The notes under the pieces: generated by a model | The model's input: only the letters and a program-made list of their open reading frames with translations | The model's database searches: none | Told to the model about the DNA's origin: nothing | Shown: positions 23,152-34,417 of the stretch, one piece after another | Layout: each line of letters opens with the position of its first letter | How positions within the stretch are numbered: the stretch's first letter is position 1 | Position numbers and translations under genes: made by a program | Source: Cololabis saira | Taxonomy: Eukaryota > Chordata > Actinopteri > Beloniformes > Belonidae | Direction of reading: 5' to 3' | DNA length: 64,000 bases | NCBI RefSeq assembly: GCF_033807715.1 | Contig: NC_084601.1 | Span: 16,236,690 to 16,300,689, forward strand

Positions 23152-24440
23152 CATAGGTAGGCGGCTGCCTGGGGCCCCCACCATTGGCTGTAGTACGGGG
23201 GGCCCAACCAACCTAAATAAAAATAAAAATAATAAAATAAAAGCATTTCATCATGAATGATTCAAAAGCATGGTCAAATGTATTAATATTCTCAAGAAAT
23301 ACCTTGAAACGTTTTAGTAGTAGTTAAAAAGCCAATTTCAGGGTTATCTGTCCTTACACATGCATCTCCTACTTTCAAAATGAAATGGACTAGTCCGCTA
23401 GTTCGTAGCAGTGACCTGTGAAAAAGTGACCCACACCCCAGTCCAGCTGGTGGCGGTAGTGCGCCGGTGAAGCTCGTTGCCAACCGCCATAACACCTGAT
23501 AGAGGAAGAAAAAAAAGCACGAACATAAGTGACAGAAGAGTGAAAATGAAACAGACATATGAAAGCGTTTAAAGAAGAACAGGTATTCGGCAACTCTGCC
23601 CAAATTAACACACTTTCTGGGATGGCGGTACAGACGAAATTGCTGATGTTGAGCATGCAGCTACAGCAGGAGCAACTAGCAGCGAAGTGCCGCCAGGCGA
23701 GGAGGATGACGCAGCTTGTTGGTGCCACAACAGCATCAGCCTTGGCAGTGACGGGAACTCTGTGAGTCCGCCGCCCGGCTCTGCTAGTCAGAGCCCTTAC
23801 CCTAGTTGTGTGAATAGCAGTGACGACTCCTGACAACTTTTGCAATGATGACAAATGGGTAAAATAATAAATAAAAGTCAGCTAACTTTACAGTGTTACG
23901 TTGCATTGTTTAACCCTGGTTCTATCTTCAAAAAAGTCAAACTCTGTACTGTTAAGCTAAAAATGTACATGTTCAAAAAACTGCTATAAAATCCGAGCAG
24001 TATTTTTTTCTACTTTCTTTTTTTTAATCAACTTCAGCACTGATCGAAATGATCAAACATGAAATAATGTTCAGGATTTTAACACTTTAAATACAACTTT
24101 AACCATTGAATGATTCATAATCTTTTACATTAATTGAATTACACCCAAAAATATTGATGATTTTAGTGGGTTTTTTTTATGTGTACATTTTTTTTTGTTT
24201 GTTGTTTTTGTTGAAAGGAAGTAAATCGCAACAACAGAGTGTAAAAGGCTTGGTCTGGGTGGTCCCAATTCTTTAATAGCCAATTTGCCATTATTTTCAG
24301 CGCCTGAATGGTAACTCCCTCAATGAAGTGACAGAGTCGCAGTTGCTAGCCAAGGTTGATCTTGCGGCCCAACTGTGTGGGCTAGAAATGAATTTTAGGG
24401 TCCAAAATTTGGAGAAAAAAAAAATGCAAGTCTATTAGAG
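23152..24440. mobile_element. Possible degraded hAT-like element
   Basis: The left part reads GGCGGCTGCCTGGGGCCCCC, similar to ends of hAT relics in fish. A frame around 23545-23833 on the + strand shows MKQTYESV and, after frame changes, LGSDGNSVSPPPGSASQSP, ending in a stop. No conserved transposase core is present and no right end is defined. This is a weak reading. Confidence 0.25.
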
Positions 24441-24444
24441 GGCT

Positions 24445-26975
24445 CTTGCTTTTTGTTATTCTCCCACTTCAAAGTAGAAGAAATAAGCCAATAAATAACC
24501 TCTGGATAGCTACGGTAATTGACTCAACCTTTTATTCAACCAAAAACTAGTCCACTCCACACCCATTTTGTTCATAGACCAAATTGTTATCGGTAACAAT
24601 GATTATTTTATAGCTAACACTCCTACATCTGTTATGTGATGTTGACCCCTCTAAGAAGGCGTCAACAAGTAGGAGTGATGTAGCTGAAACTGAAAATCTA
24701 TTTTCTGATTGGCTGAGGAATTCTACTTTCTGATTGGCCGATAGATTGGTAACTCAAGATAGCTGTACTGAGCTTCATGAGTGCTCAGGGCATAGTAGCG
24801 TAGTCTGCCTTTGACTCTTTTGTAAGACGGACTGTTCTGTGCGGTGTAGTTAATAAATGAGAAATGCCTTGTGTGGCGTGTGAACTTGTTGAAATGCGTG
24901 TGTCTCACACTCAATGTGTGAGACTTGACAGCCCTGGTTATCACCATAAGTTAGCATAAACTAAGCCAGGAATTCAAAAACAGCTAATTGTGATTGGTCA
25001 GTGCAGTGCATATCCAGTCATATAGAAGTGCTCCTCCTTCCTTAAGATCCACCTCCAAAGCCACACCTCCCAACCACACGACTGTGCGACAGATGTTCTC
25101 TGAAGAAGAACAATGACTGGGATGGTGTGATAGAGGTGATTAACATTCTTTATATTTTGTTTTAACATGAAACTATTTAGGTAATATAGCTAAAAACAAA
25201 ATGCTTTGGACAAAGATCTCCGATCCAATATTCAAGGGGGTTGGAGCTTGTCTTTAACAAGAAATTCTTTGGACCGGTAGAAGAAAAATATCTTTTTGAT
25301 ACATTTTATAACACCTTAATTATGGAAGAGTGAAGAAATGGTCTAACTGCAAATTTCCTAATTGCTTTTAAGATTTCATTGATGGCTTTTTAAAACATTA
25401 CAATGAGTGACCCGCGGCTGTAGCTCAAACCTCTCAGTCTTGTATGGAGCAGTTTCATATTTTCATTTTCGGAGCCAGGGCTTTTTTTTTTGTGTTCCAA
25501 AGTTCAGTTTGAAAAATAATGGTGATCAGCTTTACTCCATCAAAGGCTCTATGCTTTGGGAACAGCCTGCCTGAGGAGAGATCAGGCACGCTCAATCAAT
25601 GTGTTCTTCCGTCAGTTTGAGAAACTTCAGAGGCCTGACTTTGTGCGGAGTCGTTTAAACGCGAATCTATAAGAATTTAATTCTATCCACCCCTGTGCTG
25701 TTAAGGCCCCCCCCCCCCCCCCTTCAGCTTTGTGCAGCATGTCCTTTAAACTTTACACTGTTCTTTTGTGTTACGCTGTTTGTAGCGGTCAGAACGAAAT
25801 TGTGAATTACTCTGGTGACAATCTTACACAAATGCTTTATAATATGTATTATTGCAAATAATATATGTAAAAAAAAAAAGTCTCATTTACAGATTTAGTC
25901 TGGATTACTTTGGTTCTGGTGCTGCCTCGCTGCCAAATCTGTTATGGGTTTAATAAAGGTTGGCTCGGTAAATTCATAAATCATCCACATAAGTATTTTA
26001 AAGTAAACTTGAAGCAGAAAATGAGATTAGTTAGACTGCTACTCCCGTAGTGGAATTTCCATCCAGATCCGAAATGTAAGCAAATGGCAACCGCTCATTT
26101 CTGAACACGTGCAACTGACCTTTCGACAAGTCTATTTTTTTTCTTCTTCTTTTTTAATGCATACAAAAGCAGAACGTGTAAGGGATTAAATCTGTGGTCT
26201 ATTTCTTGGCACTGTTTCCATCTGAGCAAAAAAGAGCTCTCGGAGCCCATTTTCCCACCTTGTTTTGGATTGTAGTTTTAAATTCACGTAAGGGAGAAGA
26301 GGACGAAAAAAAACCCCAAAAAACAAAGCATTCCACTGCAGTAATTGCCCTTCCTTCCTGAACTTTGCTTCTCAAGACCTCAGAGGTATTTGCAGATGTG
26401 TACGGGCAAACATAGCAACTGAAATGATAATTACACATTCCCAAATGTTTGGTTTCATTCATTTTAACTAATTTACTTGTGCTCGCTGCTCCTGAATATG
26501 GATTAAAACCTTTTCACTCTTAATGAATGATAATAGCCCAACATGAGACTTTGACTTGGGTTACTGAACGTAATTAATTGAATGAACAAGAGCCAAGAGG
26601 TATGCTAATGCTGATTGATTGAAGATCTTTGAAAACCAAGAAAAAAAGGGATTCAGGTGAGGATTCGTTTATTGGACTGAACTAATCTGAGGTGTGATGT
26701 TAATTCTTGACTCCTGCATATACGGTGGATAAGTGCCAAGATTGGCAAAATAAACCTTTTTTTGACTGCAATTTGTTGCGGCATATATAACATTTCTCGT
26801 GCACATGTGAGAGTGATGGTGAACATGTCCTTCACCAGCTCCAGCGACAGTCTGATCTAAAAAACGTTATTAGGACATGAGACTGATTCAGTCTCAGAGG
26901 ACTGAAATCCCCGTCAGTGAAGCGTGGAAAGACAAACAGAGACAGAAGACGGTGATGGATGTGACATGTGTTGTC
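24445..26975. other. 2.5 kb without a supported gene
   Basis: Contains a poly-C run (25707-25722) and a 9-bp hairpin (24902-24924, GTCTCACAC/GTGTGAGAC, 5-nt loop). The 25.9-26.7 kb part is free of recognisable repeats, making it the best place to look for conserved non-coding sequence; I cannot show conservation. Confidence 0.5.
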
Positions 26976-28030
26976 AATTAGTGATGGGAATTTCGGCACT
27001 TTTAGGAGAGCCGGTTCTTTTGGTTCGGCTCGCTAAAAAGAGCCGGCTTTTTCAGCTCCAGGGTGGCTCCTCAGATTTTTTGTTGCTTCAATTACTTTGT
27101 TACCAAATTATTTGTAAAATACTTAATGTAAATAACACATATTGAATATGTATTATTTACAGTCCTTTATTTTTTTTTGTGCTACAAAAATACGCTGTGA
27201 AATAGAAACACAAAAAGACCCATTGCGAAAGGTGCAATATTTGTTCAGAATTGATTGGTGAACAGTACGCACATGCCTGAAATTTTGTCTGCACTCTGCC
27301 TTCGAAAATACCAGTTATATTCAAATGTGTCCACTTTTTGCTACATTTTCTGTTGCTCATTTTACTCACCTTTTCTTATGTGTACTGGTCTCTGACTTTG
27401 TAGGAATGCACTCGCGCTCTCTTGATTGATTGATTGAAATCTTTATTGTCCCCTCTGGGGAAAATTAGTTGCCAAACAGCTCATGACATTCAAAAGAGAA
27501 AGACAAACAGAAAAACAGAGTCTAAAAATGCAACAATACATATAAACACGAAGTGCTGGTAGTTGTTTGCCAAAGTGCAACATGTGCAGATAAGAGTCCA
27601 AGGGTGCGTCCCAATACTCCCCCTCGCCCTCCTTTTCTTCCCTAACCCTAACTTTTGCGCGTTCCCGTGAAGGTAGTGGTGTCCCAATTCCTCTTTTCAC
27701 CTAGGGGGAGGGGGCATAACGAGGGCTAGGGGCTGAGAATAGCCCCTTCAAATCGAGGGATTTCAGATGCTGACTTGGCGAGCGAGGGGGTATGAAGATT
27801 TCCCAGAATGCTTTTCGTCGTCATTTGCGGACTGAATCAAAAAAAAAAACATGGAGGACATTTCCGGTTTTTTTGGGAGTAAAATCAATATTTTGAGTTA
27901 GTTTCTGCATAAAAATGCGTTTTGATTACATTTCTCGGCGCAAACCGATATATTACTTTCATAATATTCACTCAGTGAATGTACATAATCCCTTTTTTGT
28001 CCGTTGTTCGCTAAGATCGCGCCGGAATAT

Positions 28031-28119
28031 GGTTACGTAACCTACGTAAGCGACGCCGTAGCTTACGTAAGCTACGCCGTAGGTTACGTAAGCTACGCCA
28101 TAGGCTGCGACTATTTAAA
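28031..28119 (+). promoter_or_regulatory. TTACGTAA palindrome cluster and TATA-like box
   Basis: TTACGTAA occurs at 28033, 28063 and 28084. Two copies sit in longer perfect palindromes (GGTTACGTAACC, GCTTACGTAAGC) and alternate with GACGCCGTAG and CTACGCCGTAGG. TATTTAAA follows at 28112, and the first ATG of the Myb-like gene is at 28178. The spacing fits a core promoter with upstream sites. TTACGTAA is a known PAR-bZIP consensus; binding by the element's own proteins is equally possible. Both are inferences. Confidence 0.55.
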
Positions 28120-28177
28120 CCTCGCCGACCGAGGAAAACGTCCTTTGCAGACTCGTCTCTTTTTCAGTTTGATTCAA

Positions 28178-29814
28178 ATGGCGACCCGCAAAGAGCAGGA
28201 TATTGAGAAGAAAATCCACAAATGTAAGTATAATGTCCCATGGAATTAAAAAAATCACAGTGCTTTTGTATGTTTTAACAGTTTGAACAGTACATAGAAA
28301 TACCACATTGTTATTGTTTATTTTTAATACCAAAGAGTGAAATTACCGGAGTCAAATTACTTGTTGGACAATGTTAGAACCTGGCCAATAAAGCTGGTTC
28401 TGATTCTGATTCTGAGTTAACTAAGATAATGCAATACGTGGCTGTTCATGACGAGTCGGGTAGATAACATTGCCGTGTCCTGTTAACTACTCGTTAACTC
28501 TCATGTTTTCTACAAATGTGTTGGATATTTCACATTACTATAAGGCAGCAACGTTATTTGGGGGGGGTTACGAAGTAATAACGTTGCTTGCTGCCTGTTA
28601 TCATAGTTCAAACGTTTTTTTTGTTTGTTTGTTTTTTGTTTTTTTTTACGAGGACGTTTGTGCATTGCAGTAATCACATTTCATTCCAGGGACTCCGGAT
28701 CAGGTCCGACACCTCATAAGGTTTAGGACTAGCAACGAGGATAATTTCACAAAGAAAAAATATGCTGCTAAACCACTGTGGGAGTGAGTGATCTAGCTAT
28801 CTGCTTGCAGAATATCTGTGATGGGGTCCTTAACCATAATATAACTACTATTCATCACTGTTTTCTGTTACAGGAAACTCATCAAAGAGCTGGAATTGGA
28901 GGGAAAGGTGACCACAGCCCAAATTGGGAAAAAATGGGAAAATCTTAAAAAAAAATATAAGGTAAGCAATGGTTATGGTAGTTAATATTATCTGCTGAAG
29001 AGATGATGCTTAACAAAAAAAAATCCATGTAAAGTATTTATTAATAATCTTCTGCAAATTGTGTGTGTGTGTGTTTGTGTGTATGCAGGACCTCAAAACC
29101 CCTAAAACCGGCTCCGGGACAGACGGTGGGGAGGCCACAGCAGCCTCATGGCTATTCTACGAAGATATGCATGAGGTTTTGGGGTCCAGACCTTCTATCC
29201 AGCCTCCATGTTTGCTGGACACTCATGAAGATCCCACGCAAATACTCACGGTAAGTTTAGCAGTAAAAAAGCACAATCTTATTCCCCAGTCCTTCTTCCT
29301 ATAGCTAGCTTGTGCTACGACCGGTGGTTCCCTCCTGATTGCGAGTGATAAGACACTACAGTACCTGAAGATCTAACTGTTATTTTCTTTTCAGAACATA
29401 ATCGACCCTCCATCCTCACCGGTGTCCTCTCTGACAAATTCAGAGGAAAGCACAGAGGTAATTTTTATTTATACAGTGATGATGAACCTGGTATGATGTT
29501 GTGGGTGTGTATGATAGTCCAGTCATGTGTGTAATCAACATGTGTATCCATCTTTTTTATCTCAGAACACACAGGAAGATGCCAGCACATCGGCCTCAAG
29601 CTCTGCCTCACCAGCTGGAAGAGGAAGCTGGAAGCGGGCATCAGGTCCACTTTCCCCCCGATCCCCCCCAAAAAAGAGATTCTCCATGCAGGACTTCCTT
29701 CAAGCGGAGGCCGCCAAAGAAGAGATAAGATATCAAAAGACTGAACAACATATGGACAGGTTCCTGAACCTTTTAGAGCGAATGGTGGACCAGACACCTC
29801 ATCATCAGCAGTAG
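28178..29814 (+). CDS. Harbinger Myb/SANT-like DNA-binding protein (six exons)
   Basis: This is the accessory protein of Harbinger elements. In studied members it binds subterminal DNA and helps the transposase enter the nucleus. Exons: 28178-28223, 28690-28783, 28874-28961, 29089-29250, 29395-29457, 29566-29814. Every intron is GT-AG, and the total of 702 nt gives 233 aa plus stop. The Myb/SANT-like trihelix has tryptophans at W16 (completed across the first splice), W46 and W68, with WTPDQVRHLIRFRTSNEDNF and GKKWENLKKKYK. Next is the family's second conserved block (GEATAASWLFYEDMHEVLG, RPSIQPP). The C-terminus is S/P/K-rich, followed by a helical tail. AATAAA lies 125 bp past the stop (29940). 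No stop or frameshift interrupts it. The start is the first ATG after the TATA-like box. Confidence 0.85.
28380..28417 (+). repeat. LINE tail remnant in intron 1
   Basis: CCAATAAAGCTGGTTCTGAT followed by TTCTGA repeats is the terminal piece typical of a fish LINE 3' end with a (TTCTGA)n tail. It lies in the first intron of the Myb-like gene and does not affect its splice sites. Confidence 0.5.
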
Positions 29815-29939
29815 CAGCACATGCACTGCAAACTTTTTTTTTTTTGTAAATATTTCTGTGCACATTTTTTTATATGGAACAGCACCTTCTTTTTTTTTTC
29901 GTGCAATGTTTACTTGTTTAATTGTATTCTAATATAGCA

Positions 29940-29945
29940 AATAAA
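29940..29945 (+). terminator. Poly(A) signal of the Myb-like gene
   Basis: AATAAA 125 bp downstream of the stop codon. A duplicate lies at 30333-30338 because of the tandem duplication. Confidence 0.7.
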
Positions 29946-30462
29946 GCCTTTTTTACTGCAGATTCTCTCACTATCCTTATTTTACTATTGATCTCGTTGT
30001 ACAGTTTATAATTTGAGACATTACCTTACTTTGACAAACCCCAGAAGAGAAAACTGTTGTGTAACAAGTTTTATTAGACAATTTAAAAGTATTTCCAAGT
30101 GAGTAAAACCACACAAGTACAAAACTATATGAAGAACACATGGACAGGTTCCTGAACCTTTTAGAGAAAATGGTGGACCAGACACCTCATCAGCAGTAGC
30201 AGCACATGCACTGCAAACTTTTTTTTTTTGTAAATATTTCTGTGCACATTTTTTTATATGGAACAGCACCTTCTTTTTTTTTTGCGTGCAATGTTTACTT
30301 TTTTCTTTTTAAAATTGTATTCTAATATAGCAAATAAAGCCTTTTTTACTGCAGATTCTCTCACTATCCTTATTTTACTATTGATCTCGTTGTACAGTTT
30401 ATAATTTGAGACATTACCTTACTTTGAGAAACCCCAGAAGAGAAAACTGTTGTGTAACAAGT

Positions 30463-30468
30463 TTTATT
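30463..30468 (-). terminator. Poly(A) signal of the transposase gene
   Basis: TTTATT on the + strand is AATAAA on the - strand, about 220 bp beyond the transposase stop at 30686. The duplicated unit provides a second one at 30070-30075. The convergent genes' 3' UTRs therefore overlap. Confidence 0.55.
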
Positions 30469-30489
30469 AGACAATTTAAAAGTATTTCC

Positions 30490-30643
30490 AAGTGAGTAAA
30501 ACCACACAAGTACAAAACTATTTACATATATGCACGATATGAGCAAAACCCACATAACCGAGCATTAATTTCAAAAGTGAGTAAAACCACACAAGTACAA
30601 AACTATTTACATATATGCACGATATGAGCAAAGCCCACATAAC
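30490..30643 (+). repeat. Second, 69-bp tandem duplication
   Basis: 30490-30558 and 30575-30643 match over 69 bp with a single substitution (AAAACCC versus AAAGCCC), offset 85 bp. It overlaps the end of the larger duplication, so at least two duplication events hit this inter-gene segment. Confidence 0.9.
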
Positions 30644-30685
30644 ATAAGATTAATTTGGTGATTTTGGATCGGGGTCATTGTCAGC

Positions 30686-32737
30686 CTATTGTGCTTCCTG
30701 GGTCAGCAGGGCAGCAAGTCTGTCTCTTGTGGCCCTCCCAGACCTCTCGTCTTGGGCAAGGCCCTCGCGTGGAGCCTGTGGGTCAAGGATGTCCTGGGCA
30801 ACATCTGCGTCTGGCTCCAGCATGTCGCCATTGTCCAGGCACACATTGTGCAGAAAAGCACATGTTGCAATCACAACTGGTGCAAAGGTGGGCTTAACCT
30901 CCAAGGCCTTGAACAGTGTAGACCGCCATCTTGTTTTCATCATTCCAAAGGCTCTTTCAACAATTGAGCGTGCCCTGGAATGATAAAAGTTAAAACGTCC
31001 CTGCACTGCACCGGTGACAGGCTCCCTGTATGGTGTGATGAGAGAGATTGGACTGTCCAAACATGGATAACCACCATCACCAAGTAGGAAGTATCCTGTG
31101 GGAGGATACCGTCCAGCCAGGTAAAATCCACTGTTTTTCAGAATCCGGGTGTCATGGACTGACCCTGGGTAGCCCACAAAAATGTCCAGGAACCGTCCTT
31201 CAGAGTCACAGATGGCCTGCATGTTCACAGAGTAGAAACCCTTGTAGTTCAGGTAGTCCAGTCTGTGAAGTTGGGGTGGTTTTATCCGAACGTGGCAGCC
31301 ATCAATTGCACCCACAGCATTGTTGAAGACGGGGCATCCAGCAAGCAAGCCAAAGCCTGCTCCAACTGCATCCAGATCTTCTGCACTTGGGAGGTGGATA
31401 ACTTTCTTTCTGTTGTTCCATATGCGTCGTGCCACTTTGTTGACAACCCGATGAACAGTAGATCTGGGCACACTGAAGACGGAAGACACAACGCGGTAGG
31501 AAAGTCCATGAGCAAGCCAATAGACGTAGATCATGACCTCCATTTGACTGCCCCAGCCATGATCTTCCGTGTCTCTCTGTAGAAGCCTCTGCAGACCCTG
31601 CATTGCTCTCCTACTCAGGCGGAAATCCTGCCTCAGTTCAGCCTCCACGTTGAACCACAAACGCAAGACAGGGACGTTCTGGTTCAGCCTGCAGTAGGCC
31701 GTAGGACGGCCACTCTGGAAAACAAAGAAGATGAAAGGTTTTATAGAACTGGACTTGGAAATTGTTACAAAATAAAAGGCATATTTCATAACATATTTTT
31801 TTTTAGGTTGTAGTGGTGGTGTACTGGAGTAAAGTGTCCCTAATATTAATAATCCCCCCTCATGTACAGGACTACCTCAGAAAATTTGAATATTGTGATT
31901 TTCTGCAATACAATTACAGAGACAACAATGTCATACATTACTGTAAACCATAATCAGCAATATTAAAATAATAAAAGGCTTGCAATATTTCAGTTGATTT
32001 GTAATGAATCCAGAACTTATGACTTTTATGACTTTTTTTTTTATTAATTGCATTACAGAAAATAAAGAACTTTATCACAATATTTTTCTGAGACAGTCCT
32101 GTATGTTCATGAAGTGGACAAAATATTAGAAACAGTTTTCAATATAACGCAGCCCAGTACACAACCAAAATAATAAAAATAAAGTATAATTATCTCTTAT
32201 TACCTTTCGGACAATATCAACAGAAACACCTGGTGTTAATTTATCCAATAAAAAACATTTTCTCCCATTTTCACAGTTCGCAGGGCCTCATATGTTTATA
32301 CTGAAGATACCATAACATTTTTATCCCATTCTCTGAGTTTGCTGGCCCTCATAGGAAAATGAAAGGACAGCTAGAAAGCCAACGTGGTCTAAGATCGACA
32401 CCGTGACTGATTTTGTACATAACTCATACGACGTGCCTTTTCAAAAGGTTCGATGTTAGATAGCACAACCAGGGTTTCTGAGGTTTAATACATTTTCAGG
32501 TGTTGTTAGATTCTGCATGTTATATAACAGATTACACGTTAGTTTGTAACGTTAGCCAGGCTAACTACGCTAGCTGGGCTAAAATACAGGCGAAAAGCTT
32601 GTGAAAACATTAACGTTACATACCTCCCAAAGACTCACAAGAGCCAACAGTCGTCGCCTGTAACTTCTCCGTCTTCGTTCATTCATCAACCGAAGCATGA
32701 TGATGGATAAAAAAGCAATCCGAACCAGTAACTCCAT
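30686..32737 (-). CDS. HARBI1-like PIF/Harbinger DDE transposase (two exons)
   Basis: This nuclease cuts and pastes the element. Exon 1 is 32737-32624, starting at ATG and encoding 38 aa rich in arginine (NERRRRSYRRRL). The intron is GT (32623-32622) to AG (31716-31715) after a pyrimidine-rich tract. Exon 2 is 31714-30686. The product is 380 aa, close to the usual 350-400 aa. A helix-turn-helix-like segment (LSYRVVSSVFSVPRSTVHRV, about residues 109-130) precedes the DDE_Tnp_4-type catalytic domain. D176 lies in GAIDGCHVRI, D251 in LLGDGGYPC and E291 in SIVERAFGMMK, so the catalytic triad is complete. AFLHNVCLDN near the C-terminus is also typical. Reading straight upstream of exon 2 would add an intron-encoded stretch, so the spliced start is preferred. 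No stop or frameshift is seen. Confidence 0.88.
31867..32101. mobile_element. Mariner-like MITE in the transposase intron
   Basis: The ends CAGGACT...AGTCCTG are flanked by TA on both sides (31865-31866 and 32102-32103). Inside, TCAGAAAATTTGAATATTGT and CTTGCAATATTTCAGTTGAT also occur in the copy at 51654-52022. It is 235 bp, shorter than the other copy, lies fully within the intron and is non-coding. Confidence 0.8.
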
Positions 32738-32800
32738 GTTGCTGATGGGTTTCCTGATAACGTCTGTGCAAACGTAACACGCAGTCGCTTAAGTAACCAC

Positions 32801-32854
32801 GGTTCCGCGTTAAATCGACGCAGAGCTTATGACGTAGGTTACGCGGCGACACGC
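32801..32854. repeat. MITE-like half-palindrome near the Harbinger right end
   Basis: GGTTCCGCGTTAAATCGACG, then CAGAGC and GACGTAGGTTACGCGGCGAC, match the half-unit of the TACGCCGTAGG MITE group found elsewhere. It lies 64 bp upstream of the transposase start codon. It may be an inserted half-copy or ancestral subterminal sequence. Confidence 0.6.
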
Positions 32855-33344
32855 AGGGATGAAAACGAGGGGGAGAATTGGGACAGGCACCTGGGCCAAG
32901 TGCCCTAGATTTCAAGTGCCCTAAAATCTCCCCCTTCTTTTTTAGGGCTTAGGGAAGAAAAGAAGTGCGAGTGGAGAAAAGAAGGGCGAGTGAAGTTGAA
33001 TTGGGATTGGGCCCAAGTCAGTTAGCCTATCAACTCCAGCTCCAGGTCTCCTTGTGCCTGCAGGGCCTGGTTGTAGAGTCGGAGTGCAGCTGGAATAAAA
33101 GAAAAAACCCTGTCTCTCCCTCACTCCCGTTCGTCAGCTGTTTACTGTGTTGTGTGTCCATAACCCCCCCTGATCAGTGTGGACACAAACCTTTTAAAAC
33201 ACTGCCAAGCATCTTGACCAATCAGGTGCGGCTTTATTTGGAAAAAACACAAAAAAAGAACAAATCGGCTCCCAGCCAAGAGAGCCCGCTCCCATCGTTC
33301 ACTTCGAAGAGCCGGCTCTGAGAATCAGATCATTCGCCATACAT

Positions 33345-34412
33345 ACCAGAGCTAAAACAGTCCAGCAGAGAGACATTAGATAGACATGTTGACCTCCACC
33401 ACCAGTTCAGCAACAACTTGTGAGCACAACCAGAATTCAGGTTTAATAACAGTTGGTACTAGTGTTTTGGATCACTTCCAGGCAGCAGACCTCCAGTGCT
33501 GTGTGGGAGCGGCATGGGCCACCCCACCTAGTAGGCACAGAGCAGAAACAATCTCCATACGTTTTGGCTCTGGATGCTTAAGCCAGGTGTCAGATGGGCA
33601 CTCATGCGTCACTTGCTGTAGTCTATTAAGCCACTAAGTTGCTTGCGTGCAAACAACTCAGTGTTATTTAAATATTGTTCCTTTATGTTGCCTGCATTAT
33701 GACAGGGGTTGCTGTTCTGCAAGGCTCCCACACTTCTCCAGAAATAATTCTACATGTCATGAGACTGTTATGATAGCCAACAATCCCACCATAAAACTTA
33801 TTAAATAACATCTGTTATCACTGATGTCACAGGGCCATAGATGAAAAGGGCAATGTGCAATAATGTTTTAGTTTTAAAAAACAAAAAAAGTAATGCCTAA
33901 AAATAATAGAAGAAAACATCTGGTTTACGTTTTTTTCATTTCCTATTGTGATCCTGTGATAAATGTATATACAACTGAATTGTCATGAAGTCAAACAGCA
34001 CAGTGACACAGGAAACAAATTAGAATAGTTATTACTTGGACTGATTATGAGCATGTCCTGATTGTATCATCCTGATACCACTGCCCTTTGATTAAATGCA
34101 TATTTAAATGAGAAATATCTTCGAGAAATATAATTTCAGTGTGTGTCTTCATGACACATGGTCACCCATCGGACAGAGACAGAACAATGTCAGGTGAAGA
34201 GCCAGTCCTGGTTGCAGGCCCGTTCTAGAGACTCCTCCTCAGCTTTTTTCGAAAAAGTTGCTAGATTTTACAACGTTCTTGAATAAGTGGATAAAGTTGT
34301 CCATGATGAAATCCACTGTAGTTAGCAGGTCTGCAGTTTAAAGACGTAGAGGCAAAGGTGGGTAAAGATCTGTGCTTGAGGTGTGACATTTACGGTCAGC
34401 ACCTGCAACAGT
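33345..34412. other. No supported gene
   Basis: Non-coding sequence between the Harbinger nest and the next element. No domain-bearing frame or repeat end recognised. Confidence 0.5.
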
Positions 34413-34417
34413 ATAAC

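Larger units (their letters stand above)
29752..30521 (+). repeat. Tandem duplication of the Myb-like gene's 3' end
   Basis: 29752-30128 and 30140-30521 are near-identical (offset 388 to 393 bp, with small indels in T tracts). The unit contains the last 19-20 codons of the Myb-like protein, its stop, its 3' UTR and AATAAA. The second copy keeps a coding-like tail (MDRFLNLLEKMVDQTP) but has no exon start, so it is a non-functional duplicate lying between two convergent genes. Confidence 0.92.
27602..33013. mobile_element. Apparently complete PIF/Harbinger transposon, 5.4 kb
   Basis: The left end GGGTGCGTCCCAAT (27602) and the reverse complement of the right end, GGCCCAATCCCAAT (ending 33013), form a short degenerate inverted repeat. 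CAA lies on both sides (27599-27601 and 33014-33016), matching the 3-bp duplications of this superfamily. A second TCCCAAT occurs inside each end (27682 and, inverted, about 32876-32882). Similarity of the C/T-rich subterminal DNA extends further inward. It encodes a Myb/SANT-like protein (+ strand, 28178-29814) and a HARBI1-like transposase (- strand, 30686-32737) in convergent orientation, the standard autonomous layout. A MITE (31867-32101) and a LINE tail (28380-28417) have inserted into its introns. Confidence 0.85.
27424..33115 (-). mobile_element. LINE-tail-like fragment split by the Harbinger insertion
   Basis: 27424-27601 (a GATT tail, then CTTTATTGTCCCCTCTGGGG) and 33017-33115 (containing GCAGGGCCTGGTTGTAGAGT) read as two halves of one reverse-oriented non-LTR retroelement 3' piece. 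The junction ...GAGTC-CAA-GTCAG... is interrupted exactly at the proposed CAA duplication. This supports both the fragment and the insertion point. The LINE family is not identified. Confidence 0.5.
26979..33340. mobile_element. hAT-like element hosting the Harbinger nest
   Basis: The left end TAGTGATGGGAATTTCGG, followed by repeated AGAGCCGG motifs (27007-27055), is typical of one hAT group in fish. Near 33285-33320 the complementary elements CGTTCACTTCGAAGAGCCGG appear, so the right arm is recognisable, though its outer tip is degraded and the exact end is uncertain. Without its inserts the element would be roughly 0.7-1 kb, with no transposase. Its middle is occupied by the LINE-tail fragment and the Harbinger transposon. 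Confidence 0.5.

Noticed and set aside
30140..30210. Second copy of the Myb-like protein tail as a separate gene
   Set aside because: It is the tandem-duplicated 3' end without an acceptor or upstream exon.
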